NCBI RefSeq assembly: GCF_051020955.1
Contig: NW_027476863.1
Location: 1-64,000, forward strand
From: Megalopta genalis
Lineage: Eukaryota; Arthropoda; Insecta; Hymenoptera; Halictidae
Length of the DNA: 64,000 nucleotides
Reading direction: 5' to 3'
The notes beneath the pieces were generated by a model. That model was not told where the DNA came from. It did no database searches and was given only the letters and a program-made list of their open reading frames with translations. Shown one piece after another: positions 41,276 through 51,473 of the stretch (within the stretch, counting starts at the first letter, position 1; every line of letters begins with the position of its first letter). Position numbers and translations under genes: made by a program.

Positions 41276-43520
41276 TAAATTCAATTCCATGCGATACACA
41301 TGATTAGCTTCAAAAATTGGGATATAAGTGATATAGCGTCAAATGCAGACGAATCAAACGAGTTAGCTTCAAAATCCATGCGGTACACATGATTTAGCTT
41401 CAAATCAATGCGAAGTAGGAGGCTTAGCTTCAAATCCATGCGAAACAAATGATTTAGGTTCAGATACTTGCAATATAAGTGATATAGCTTCAAATGCAGG
41501 TGAAACAAACGAGTTAGCTCCAAATGCATGCGAAACAAATGATTTAGCTTCAAATCAAAGCTATGTAGAAGGTTTAGTTTCAAATCCATGCGACACAAAC
41601 GATTTATCTTCAGATACTTGCGATATAAGAGATATAGCTTCAAATGCAGACGAATCACACGAGTTAGCTTCAAATTCATGCAAAAAACATGATTAAGCTC
41701 CGAATCAGTGCTATGTAGATGGTTTAGCTTTAAATCCATGAGACACAAATGATTTATTTTCAGATAATTGCGATATAAGTGATATAGCTTCAAATGCAGG
41801 GCAAACAAACGAGTTAGCTTCAAATGGAAGCGAAACACATGATTTAGTTTCAAATCAATGCGAAGTAGTAGGCTTAGTTTCAAATCCAAGCGAAGCAAAT
41901 GGTTTAGCTTCAAGTACTTATGATATACATGATTTAGCTACAACTGCATGCGAAATAAACGAGTTAGCTTCAAATCAATGCCAAGTAGACGGCTTAGCTA
42001 CAAATCCATGCGAATCAAATGGTTTAACTTCGAATACTTGTGATACACATCATTTAGATTCAACTGAATGCGAAACGAACGAGTTAGCTTCAAATCCTTT
42101 CGACATACATGATTTAGCTTCAAATCAATGCGAAGTAGAAGGCTGATCTTCGAATCCATGCGAAACCAATAGTTTAGCTTCAAATTCATTCGAAACACAT
42201 GGTTTGTCTTAATATTCATTAGAAACAAATGGTTCAGCTTCAAATATTAGTGATATACATTAGTTAGCATCAACTGCATGCGAAACAAACGAGTTAGCTT
42301 CAAATCCAAGCGAAACACTTGATTTAGCTTCAAATCAATGCGATGTAGAAGGTTTAGCTTCAAATCCATGCAAAACCAATGATTTAGCTTTAGATACTTC
42401 CGATATATGTGACATAGCTTCCAATGCGGACGAAACAAACGAGTCAGCTCCAAATCCATGCGAAACTACTGGTTTAGCTACAAATACACGTGATATATAT
42501 TATTTAGCTACATCTGCATGCGAAACAAACGATTTAGCTTCAAATCCAAGCAAAACACATGATTATGCTTCAAATCAAAGCTATGTAGAAGGTTTGGTTT
42601 CAAATGCATGCGACACAAACGATTTATTTTCAGATACTTGCGATATAAGTGATATAGCTTCAAATGCAGGGCAAACAAACGAGTTAGCTTCAAATTCATG
42701 CTAAACACATGATTTAGATTCAAGTCAATGCGATGTAGAAGGTTTAGCTTCATATTCACGCGAAACCAATGATTTAGATTCAAATCAATTCGAAGTAGAA
42801 GGATTAGCTTCTAATCCATGCGAAACAAATGGTTTATGTTGAAATACTTGTGATATTCATGATTTTGCTTCAACTGCATGCGAAACAAACGAGTTAGCTT
42901 CAAATCCAAGCGAAACACATGATTTAGCTTCAAATCATTGCGTTGTAGAAGGTTTAGCTTCAAATCCAACCGAAACAAATGATTTAGGTTTAGATACTTA
43001 CGATATAAGCGATATAGCTTCAAATGCAGGAGAAACAAACGAGTCAGCTTCATATCCATGCGAAACACATGATTTAGCTTCAAATCAATGCGAAGTAGAA
43101 GGCTTAACTTCAAATCCATGCGAAACAAATGATTTAGGTTCAGATACTTGCGATATAAGCGATATAGTTTCAAATGTAGGAGAAACAAACGAGTTAGCTT
43201 CAAATCCATGCGAAAAAGATGATTTAGCTTCAAATCAATGCGATGTAGAAGGTTTAGCTTCAAATCCAAGCGAAACACATGATTTAGCTTCAAATCAATG
43301 CGATGTAGAAGGTTTAGCTTCAAATCCAAGCGGAACACATGATTTAACATCAAATCCAAGCGGAACACATGATTTAGCTTCAAATCAATGCGATGTAGAA
43401 GGATTAGCTTCAAATCAATGCGATGTAGAAGTTTTAGCTTCAAATCAATGCGACACAAATGATTTTTCTCCAAATACTCGCGATACAAGTGATATAGCTT
43501 CAAACACAGGCAAAACAAGT
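41276..43520. repeat. 2,245-bp higher-order repeat, copy 3
   Basis: Same length as copy 2 and nearly identical. Contains the shared in-frame breaks TTCATGCTAAAC, TGTTGAAATAC and GGCTGATC, all inherited across copies, so the ancestral repeat was already non-coding. Confidence 0.95.
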
Positions 43521-45916
43521 TAAATTCAATTCCATGCGATACACATGATTAGCTTCAAAAATTGGGATATAAGTGATATAGCGTCAAATGCAGACGAATC
43601 AAACGAGTTAGCTTCAAAATCCATGCGGTACACATGATTTAGCTTCAAATCAATGCGAAGTAGGAGGCTTAGCTTCAAATCCATGCGAAACAAATGATTT
43701 AGGTTCAGATACTTGCAATATAAGTGATATAGCTTCAAATGCAGGTGAAACAAACGAGTTAGCTCCAAATGCATGCGAAACAAATGATTTAGCTTCAAAT
43801 CAAAGCTATGTAGAAGGTTTAGTTTCAAATCCATGCGACACAAACGATTTATCTTCAGATACTTGCGATATAAGAGATATAGCTTCAAATGCAGACGAAT
43901 CACACGAGTTAGCTTCAAATTCATGCAAAAAACATGATTAAGCTCCGAATCAGTGCTATGTAGATGGTTTAGCTTTAAATCCATGAGACACAAATGATTT
44001 ATTTTCAGATAATTGCGATATAAGTGATATAGCTTCAAATGCAGGGCAAACAAACGAGTTAGCTTCAAATGGAAGCGAAACACATGATTTAGTTTCAAAT
44101 CAATGCGAAGTAGTAGGCTTAGTTTCAAATCCAAGCGAAGCAAATGGTTTAGCTTCAAGTACTTATGATATACATGATTTAGCTACAACTGCATGCGAAA
44201 TAAACGAGTTAGCTTCAAATCAATGCCAAGTAGACGGCTTAGCTACAAATCCATGCGAATCAAATGGTTTAACTTCGAATACTTGTGATACACATCATTT
44301 AGATTCAACTGAATGCGAAACGAACGAGTTAGCTTCAAATCCTTTCGACATACATGATTTAGCTTCAAATCAATGCGAAGTAGAAGGCTGATCTTCGAAT
44401 CCATGCGAAACCAATAGTTTAGCTTCAAATTCATTCGAAACACATTGTTTGTCTTAATATTCATTAGAAACAAATGGTTCAGCTTCAAATATTAGTGATA
44501 TACATTAGTTAGCATCAACTGCATGCGAAACAAACGAGTTAGCATCAAATCCAAGCGAAACACTTGATTTAGCTTCAAATCAATGCGATGTAGAAGGTTT
44601 AGCTTCAAATCCATGCGAAATATATGATTTAGGTTCAGATACTTGCGATATAACTGAAATAGCTTCAAATGCAGGGGAAACAAACGAATGAGCATCAAAT
44701 CCATGCGAAACACATGATTTAGCAGCAAATATATTGCGTTGTAGAAGGTTTAGCTTCAAATCCATGCAAAACCAATGATTTAGCTTTAGATACTTCCGAT
44801 ATATGTGACATAGCTTCCAATGCGGACGAAACAAACGAGTCAGCTCCAAATCCATGCGAAACTACTGGTTTAGCTACAAATACACGTGATATATATTATT
44901 TAGCTACATCTGCATGCGAAACAAACGATTTAGCTTCAAATCCAAGCAAAACACATGATTATGCTTCAAATCAAAGCTATGTAGAAGGTTTGGTTTCAAA
45001 TGCATGCGACACAAACGATTTATTTTCAGATACTTGCGATATAAGTGATATAGCTTCAAATGCAGGGCAAACAAACGAGTCAGCTTCAAATTCATGCTAA
45101 ACACATGATTTAGATTCAAGTCAATGCGATGTAGAAGGTTTAGCTTCATATTCACGCGAAACCAATGATTTAGATTCAAATCAATTCGAAGTAGAAGGAT
45201 TAGCTTCTAATCCATGCGAAACAAATGGTTTATGTTGAAATACTTGTGATATTCATGATTTTGCTTCAACTGCATGCGAAACAAACGAGTTAGCTTCAAA
45301 TCCAAGCGAAACACATGATTTAGCTTCAAATCATTGCGTTGTAGAAGGTTTAGCTTCAAATCCAACCGAAACAAATGATTTAGGTTTAGATACTTACGAT
45401 ATAAGCGATATAGCTTCAAATGCAGGAGAAACAAACGAGTTAGCTTCAAATCCATGCGAAACACATGATTTAGCTTCAAATCAATGCGAAGTAGAAGGCT
45501 TAACTTCAAATCCATGCGAAACAAATGATTTAGGTTCAGATACTTGCGATATAAGCGATATAGTTTCAAATGCAGGAGAAACAAACGAGTTAGCTTCAAA
45601 TCCATGCGAAAAAGATGATTTAGCTTCAAATCAATGCGATGTAGAAGGTTTAGCTTCAAATCCAAGCGAAACACATGATTTAGCTTCAAATCAATGCGAT
45701 GTAGAAGGTTTAGCTTCAAATCCAAGCGGAACACATGATTTAACATCAAATCCAAGCGGAACACATGATTTAGCTTCAAATCAATGCGATGTAGAAGGAT
45801 TAGCTTCAAATCAATGCGATGTAGAAGTTTTAGCTTCAAATCAATGCGACACAAATGATTTTTCTCCAAATACTCGCGATACAAGTGATATAGCTTCAAA
45901 CACAGGCAAAACAAGT
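43521..45916. repeat. 2,245-bp higher-order repeat, copy 4 with 151-bp insertion
   Basis: 2,396 bp long. The excess over copies 2 and 3 is accounted for by a 151-bp block at 44,617-44,767; elsewhere it tracks copy 3 closely. Confidence 0.93.
44617..44767. repeat. 151-bp pentamer insertion within copy 4
   Basis: Block bounded on both sides by CCATGC, so it looks like unequal exchange between homologous monomers. It includes AACGAATGAGC and the AATATATTGCG variant. A matching block occurs near 37,890-38,030 and 47,067-47,217, so the block is an old array component, not new sequence. Confidence 0.9.
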
Positions 45917-47200
45917 TAAATTCAATTCCATGCGATACACATGATTAGCTTCAAAAATTGGGATATAAGTGATATAGCGTCAAATGCAGACGAATCAAAC
46001 GAGTTAGCTTCAAAATCCATGCGGTACACATGATTTAGCTTCAAATCAATGCGAAGTAGGAGGCTTAGCTTCAAATCCATGCGAAACAAATGATTTAGGT
46101 TCAGATACTTGCAATATAAGTGATATAGCTTCAAATGCAGGTGAAACAAACGAGTTAGCTCCAAATGCATGCGAAACAAATGATTTAGCTTCAAATCAAA
46201 GCTATGTAGAAGGTTTAGTTTCAAATCCATGCGACACAAACGATTTATCTTCAGATACTTGCGATATAAGAGATATAGCTTCAAATGCAGACGAATCACA
46301 CGAGTTAGCTTCAAATTCATGCATAAAACATGATTAAGCTTCGAATCAGTGCTATGTAGATGGTTTAGCTTTAAATCCATGAGACACAAATGATTTATTT
46401 TCAGATAATTGCGATATAAGTGATATAGCTTCAAATGCAGGGCAAACAAACGAGTTAGCTTCAAATGGAAGCGAAACACATGATTTAGTTTCAAATCAAT
46501 GCGAAGTGGTAGGCTTAGTTTCAAATCCAAGCGAAGCAAATGGTTTAGCTTCAAGTACTTATGATATACATGATTTAGCTACAACTGCATGCGAAATAAA
46601 CGAGTTAGCTTCAAATCAATGCCAAGTAGACGGCTTAGCTACAAATCCATGCGAATCAAATGGTTTAACTTCGAATACTTGTGATACACATCATTTAGAT
46701 TCAACTGAATGCGAAACGAACGAGTTAGCTTCAAATCCATTCGACATACATGATTTAGCTTCAAATCAATGCGAAGTAGAAGGCTGATCTTCGAATCCAT
46801 GTGAAACCTATAGTTTAGCTTCAAATTCATTCGAAACACATGGTTTAGCTTAATACTCATGCGTAACACAAGATTTAGGTTCAAATTCATTCGAAACACA
46901 TGGTTTGTCTTAATATTCATTAGAAACAAATGGTTCAGCTTCAAATATTAGTGACATACATTAGTTAGCATCAACTGCATGCGAAACAAACGAGTTAGCT
47001 TCAAATCCAAGCGAAACACTTGATTTAGCTTCAAATCAATGCGATGTAGAAGGTTTAGCTTCAAATCCATGCGAAATATATGATTTAGGTTCAGATACTT
47101 GCGATATAACTGAAATAGCTTCAAATGCAGGGGAAACAAACGAATGAGCATCAAATCCATGCGAAACACATGATTTAGCAGCAAATATATTGCGTTGTAG

Positions 47201-47680
47201 AAGGTTTAGCTTCAAATCCATGCAAAACCAATGATTTAGCTTTAGATACTTCCGATATAAGTGACATAGCTTCAAATGCGGACGAAACAAACGAGTCAGC
47301 TTCAAATCCATGCGAAACTACTGGCTTAGCTACAAATAGACGTGATATATATTATTTAGCTACAACTGCATGCGAAACAAACGATTTAGCTTCAAATCCA
47401 AGCAAAACACATGATTATGCTTCAAATCAAAGCTATGTAGAAGGTTTAGTTTCAAATCCATGCGAAACCAATGATTTAGCTTTAGATACTTCCGATATAA
47501 GTGACATAGCTTCAAATGCGGACGAAACAAACGAGTCAGCTTCAAATCCATGCGAAACTACTGGTTTAGCTACAAATACACGTGATATATATTATTTAGC
47601 TACAACTGCATGCGAAACAAACGATTTAGCTTCAAATCCAAGCAAAACACATGATTATGCTTCAAATCAAAGCTATGTAG
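47201..47680. repeat. Tandem pair of 240-bp octamers
   Basis: 47,201-47,440 and 47,441-47,680 match at an offset of 240, eight monomers each, with AAGGTTTAG at each start. Same arrangement as 38,009-38,488. Confidence 0.85.
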
Positions 47681-48080
47681 AAGGTTTGGTTTCAAATGCA
47701 TGCGACACAAACGATTTATTTTCAGATACTTGCGATATAAGTGATATAGCTTCAAATGCAGGGCAAACAAACGAGTTAGCTTCAAATTCATGCTAAACAC
47801 ATGATTTAGATTCAAGTCAATGCGATGTAGAAGGTTTAGCTTCATATTCACGCGAAACCAATGATTTAGATTCAAATCAATTCGAAGTAGAAGGATTAGC
47901 TTCTAATCCATGCGAAACAAATGGTTTATGTTGAAATACTTGTGATATTCATGATTTTGCTTCAACTCCATGCGAAACAAACGAGTTAGCTTCAAATCCA
48001 AGCGAAACACATGATTTAGCTTCAAATCATTGAGTTGTAGAAGGTTTAGCTTCAAATCCAACCGAAACAAATGATTTAGC

Positions 48081-48085
48081 ATCAG
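48081..48085. repeat. Target-site duplication ATCAG (left)
   Basis: ATCAG directly precedes the TG of the left LTR and is repeated directly after the CA of the right LTR at 53,777-53,781. Removing the element and one ATCAG restores an uninterrupted C-to-D monomer junction. Confidence 0.95.
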
Positions 48086-48821
48086 TGTTAATCACGCACC
48101 GACACTGCGTCCGTTGTTCGGTCTACGGGGGTTGTAAATTCCCGATTCTAATTTGACAATGTGGTTCGCGATGCTCTGTGCCCACTTAAAGTAACAGAGC
48201 TGGTAATGAAGGGTATTGACTGTTGCACTTTTTAACAGAAATAACGATTTTAATTTAGAAGACTAGATATAGTACATGGAGTGTTTTCGGTCTGTGTAGT
48301 GTCGAATGATTGTTGAAGACTTTGTGTTTCTGCGTTTTACTGTACGCGCCCCGACTGGTCGCATTATTTTATATCGGTCACCCCCGTTTGAGATCCCTGA
48401 AGGAACCTCCACCTCCACGCCGGGACGCACTGATTGGTTTTTCTCGAAGATTGCGATTTTCCAATCAGTGTCCTCTAAGCTTTTCGTCACCATCCTCTCG
48501 TATCGTCCTACACGAGCCTTGTCTAGGAGAGGGGGGTGTTGCGTAGTTGCGTGGTCGGGAGGTCCCCTGGGGCCTGAGATATCGTCCCCGCGACGGTTGG
48601 GACTAAACTTTCTCAAGACCCGTTAAATTCTCAAATTTACGACGGGGTTGTTTTTGCGGGCCTTTCGTGCCTACGACGCGTCGCGGTCATTAAAGAGACG
48701 GAAGACCCTGCACCGATGTTCTGCAGATGGAAAAAAGGTTTCCGTCTCTTTATGATCCTCGCTGGTCCACGCCATAAACTTTCGCGAAAGCGGCCTACGG
48801 GAGGTCCTACAGAACGGAACA
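48086..48821 (-). repeat. 3' LTR of BEL/Pao element
   Basis: 736 bp; on the element strand it begins TGTTCCG and ends TTAACA (TG...CA). It aligns without gaps to 53,041-53,776, with about 18 substitutions counted by hand. Short open frames in both strands here duplicate those in the other LTR and resemble no retroviral product, so they are not annotated. Confidence 0.96.
48249..48254 (-). promoter_or_regulatory. Candidate poly(A) signal ATTAAA in 3' LTR
   Basis: Plus strand TTTAAT reads ATTAAA on the element strand, about 117 bp downstream of the TATA-like motif of the same LTR. The placement is compatible with the R/U5 part of an LTR. Motif only. Confidence 0.35.
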
Positions 48822-48834
48822 TCCTCCCCGCCTT
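48822..48834 (-). promoter_or_regulatory. Polypurine tract
   Basis: On the element strand AAGGCGGGGAGGA abuts the TGTTCCG start of the 3' LTR. A purine run at this position is the expected plus-strand primer for reverse transcription. It contains one C interruption. Confidence 0.8.
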
Positions 48835-49001
48835 GATAGGGAACCGATCAAAGTGAAATGAGGAAAGTCTAATCGATGTGTGGTGACCAATGTGGATGAC
48901 TAATGTATGATGTGTAACGTGTATGAATGTAATGTTTCGCGTAGGCGTACGTGTATCTGAGAGCCTTATATCTATGAATTACTAAATGTAACATTCCCGG
49001 G
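48835..49001 (-). other. 3' untranslated segment of the element
   Basis: Between the DUF5641-like stop codon (49,002-49,004, TAG) and the polypurine tract. I see no coding or RNA feature in it. Confidence 0.6.
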
Positions 49002-49440
49002 CTAGTCATCTTCTATTGAAGGTCTGCTGCGTCCTTGGTTGTCGTCATCTGGTTGGATTGGCAATGGGACGAGTTTTTTTATGCTCCGATCGAACACATT
49101 CGTAGCAGTCTTTACTGTAACTGTGCGAATTATGCCGTCGGAGCCTGGATGGACCTTGATGACTCGCCCCAACGGCCATTGCGTGGACGGCACGTGATCT
49201 TCCCTGAGGAGGACTATAGAGTTCTCAGTTATCTGGTGATCTCCCTTGAACCGTTTACTACGACTGGTCAGCTCGTTCAAATATTCTCGATGCCAACGCT
49301 TCCAAAAATGCTGTTTTAGCTGTTGAATGCGTTGCCACCCGGATAGCCGATTGGATGGAACATCTGTTAACTCGTGTTCGCGTAAATTTGTGAGAGCATC
49401 ACCGATAAGGAAATGACCGGGGGTAAGAACAAGAAGATTT
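49002..49440 (-). pseudogene. DUF5641-like C-terminal segment of BEL/Pao Pol
   Basis: The frame is open from about 49,440 down to the TAG at 49,002, longer than the part that starts with a Met at 49,280. It carries TPGHFLIGDAL just after the integrase core, a WQRIQQLKQHFWKRWHREYL-type helix, then NSIVLLRED, WPLGRVIKVHPG and a VFDRSIKKLVPLP end. This is the usual order for the small beta-rich tail of BEL/Pao polyproteins. It belongs to the same polypeptide as the integrase but is now in a different frame because of a one-base change near 49,440. Role in the element is presumably integrase-associated; this is inference. Confidence 0.85.
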
Positions 49441-50060
49441 TGGATCGGATGAGATTGGAGTCAGAGGACGGGAATTGAGAATAGCTTCAATGTTGATAAT
49501 TAAGGTATTCAAGTTTTCGAAGGTAAACAATTCAGCACCCATAACGCGTTTCAAATGTTTCTTAAACGATTTTACTGCTGCTTCCCAGAGGCCGCCGAAA
49601 TGCGGAGCTTGAGGTGGAATGAAATGCCAATTAATTGAGCGATCTGCGAGGAACGAAGCTACGTTGTTGTAATGATTGTCGGAGCGCAACAATTCTCGAA
49701 GTTCTTTGAATTCGTTATTAGCTCCGATGAAATTGGAACCGTTGTCGGAGTATAGATTTTTGCAAAAACCTCGTCTTGCTATGAATCGTCCCAAAGCTGC
49801 AACAAAGGCTTCACTGGTCAAGTCGCCGACAAGCTCGAGGTGGACGGCCTTTACCGCGAGGCATACAAAAACGGCTACGTATACTTTTATGCGACGCTGA
49901 TTCCTGTATGTTCGTTCTTTCACGAAAAAAGGCCCACGGTAGTCCACTCCTACATTTGTAAACGGACGAGATTCTGTGACTCTGGCCTTTGGTAAATCAC
50001 CCATTACGTAATTGGCATGAGGTGGATTGGCTCGACAACAGCGGACGCAAACTCCGAATC
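49399..50060 (-). pseudogene. Integrase catalytic core (rve, DDE) of BEL/Pao Pol
   Basis: The open frame contains, counted from the Met at 50,004: D21 in NVGVDYRGPF, D87 in YSDNGSNF and E141 in PHFGGLWEAAVKSF, the three catalytic acidic residues of a retroelement integrase. The D87-E141 gap (54) is long, as usual for BEL/Pao. True homology begins upstream of that Met, at the CVRCC zinc-ligand cysteines near 50,050, which read in this frame and not in that of the preceding RNase H segment. A second frameshift near 49,440 ends the frame early (stop at 49,399). All catalytic residues are present, but the chain is cut at both ends, so I call it a pseudogene. Confidence 0.93.
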
Positions 50061-51250
50061 GTTTTCCAAACTTGACTTCGCCCGTCTATGGGCCAGTACG
50101 CTCTTCTTGTTGCATATAATGTAGCTTGAGTACCAGCGTGCATGTGAATTATGTGTTCGTTCTGGATGATGAGGTTGGTTGTGTGCGACTTCGGTAGGAT
50201 AATAGGGTGTTTTTGCGTGAATGTCAGCGTTGAATTTCTCAGTCTACCTCCGACTCGTAGTATCCCGTCTTGGTCAATGAATGGATGTAGTCTCGCTAAT
50301 TTTCCGGTGATCTTGTGATGCCGATGCTGTCGTATGAGATGGAATTCGTCTGCGAAGTAAGACCGTTGCAATAATTTTATAACGGTTGTCCTTGCTCGAG
50401 CTAACTCGGTTGCCTGTAGAGTACCTTTCGTCATCCGTCCTGGCTTCCACCGTAGGCACCATGCAACGACCCGCAAAAGCCTGCTCCACGACGAGAACCG
50501 TTCGAGTAAACTTGCGTCGATGGTGGTCATAGCTAAGCAGACAGCAACCCGTTGCTCCGAGTCATCGAGAACAGGTGCTAATTTTCCATTTGGCCAGTAT
50601 GACTCATCCTGGTGAAGCCAAGTTGGGCCATTGCACCAGATGGATGGTCGAAGGAACTCCTCTATTGATTGTCCTCGAGAAATGAGATCTGCTGGGTTAT
50701 CAGCTGAGCTAAGGTGGCGCCATTCTTCGATCTTTGTTTTGGATTGGATCTCGGACACCCGGTTGGCGACGAATGTTTTTAATGTATGAGGTGACGAATT
50801 AAGCCAATGCAAAACTATTGTTGAATCTGTCCATAAAATCGTGCGGTCGATGTGTATGTGTAATGCTTTATGAATAGTATTAATGAGCGATGATGGTAAT
50901 AAGGCTCCACACAATTCGAGTCGCGGGATAGATTGACTCTTTAACGGTGCAACCTTCGATTTGGCTGCTAGGAGTTCCATCTGCGTTTGACCCTCTGCAT
51001 CTGTAGAACGGAGGTATACACAGGTTCCGTACGCCTTCTCGCTGGCGTCGCAGAATCCATGTAACTGGATGGTTGAAGCCGCAGTGATTACGGTTTTCCG
51101 ATTAAATGTCACATTGTTGAGCAATGGTAGTTGCGTGTAGTATCGTGTCCATTCCGTGTGTAAGCTCATGGGTAGCGATTCGTCCCAATCAACTTTCAAA
51201 GTCCATATTTTCTGGAGGAGGATTTTTGCCACGATGATGACTGAGAGCGC
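50060..51250 (-). pseudogene. Pao/A17 remnant, RNase H and integrase zinc-binding part of Pol
   Basis: The open frame begins right at the deletion junction with VIIVAKILLQ, the motif that in BEL/Pao follows the end of reverse transcriptase. Then come the Pao/A17-type connection region and an RNase H with its acidic residues in place (numbered from the GTG at 51,232): D in GFCDASE (about residue 61), E in RLELCGA (about 106), D in WTDST (about 136) and D in NPADLISRG (about 182). The histidine half of the integrase HHCC zinc finger is at HIIHMHAG (about 360), followed by YWPIDGR. The cysteine half is lost to a one-base frameshift near 50,060, after which this frame ends at 49,997. No natural start codon is present because the frame is an internal part of a polyprotein. 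Confidence 0.93.
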
Positions 51251-51473
51251 CCACAGAGATGGTGCATCGATCTTGCGGCAAACGGAGCCTCTTGGCTAGA
51301 TCTTCTGTCATAAAATTGGTGGTAGAGCAAGTGTCAACTAAGGCACGGCATGGTATTATGTTCTGATCGACATCGGCGACATTAATCTGAGCTGTGACTA
51401 ATAATTCGTTGGTGTCGGAATTTATTATGAAGGTGTGTGTCTGGATGGGTCTTGGGATTTTCTGCGATAGTAG
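51251..51473 (-). pseudogene. Retropepsin-like protease remnant
   Basis: Directly downstream of and in frame with Gag, after the single TGA at 51,474-51,476. The frame reads SDTNELLVTAQI, then IIPCRALVDTCSTTNF, a DTG/DSG-type aspartic protease active site in which the Asp codon is 51,333-51,335 (DTC here instead of the common DTG or DSG), then EDLAKRLRLP and ISVGAL, where homology stops abruptly. The next recognisable sequence belongs after reverse transcriptase. This matches the start of the BEL/Pao protease region (DUF1758/peptidase A16-like). Truncated and out of frame with the following segment. Confidence 0.8.

Larger units (their letters stand above)
1..48085. repeat. 30-bp-monomer satellite array, left arm
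   Basis: Continuous head-to-tail 30-bp monomers with no unique spacer DNA. Across types the most constant positions are the TAGCTTCA.AT stretch and a GCGA core; consensus type C has 10 G+C in 30. Five types are used mainly as A-B (60 bp) and C-D-E (90 bp) blocks, often summing to a 150-bp pentamer. Nearly every monomer carries AGCT (AluI) and one CpG. The array starts before base 1, so its full length is unknown. One plus frame and two minus frames are open across a typical monomer, but stops (GTTAAAC, GCATAA, GTATAAGG) and 1-2 nt indels break them repeatedly. I see no promoter, intron or non-repeat domain attached, so I treat it as satellite DNA; a repetitive protein-coding origin cannot be excluded. 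Confidence 0.97.
45917..48085. repeat. 2.2-kb higher-order repeat, copy 5, cut by the retrotransposon
   Basis: Begins at the junction marker and follows copy 4, with extra material: about 60 bp near 46,851-46,910, the 151-bp block and a second 240-bp octamer. It ends at the BEL/Pao insertion; array sequence resumes at 53,777 after the duplicated ATCAG. Confidence 0.85.

Noticed and set aside
48263..48822. ORFs inside the left LTR on both strands (and their twins at 53,261-53,777)
   Set aside because: They lie wholly within LTRs, are duplicated because the LTRs are, overlap each other on opposite strands, and resemble no known retroelement product.
49035..49319. Plus-strand ORFs opposite integrase and the DUF5641-like tail (also 49,676-49,900 and 52,526-52,732)
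   Set aside because: Antisense shadows of clearly recognisable retroelement coding sequence; no domain seen in them.
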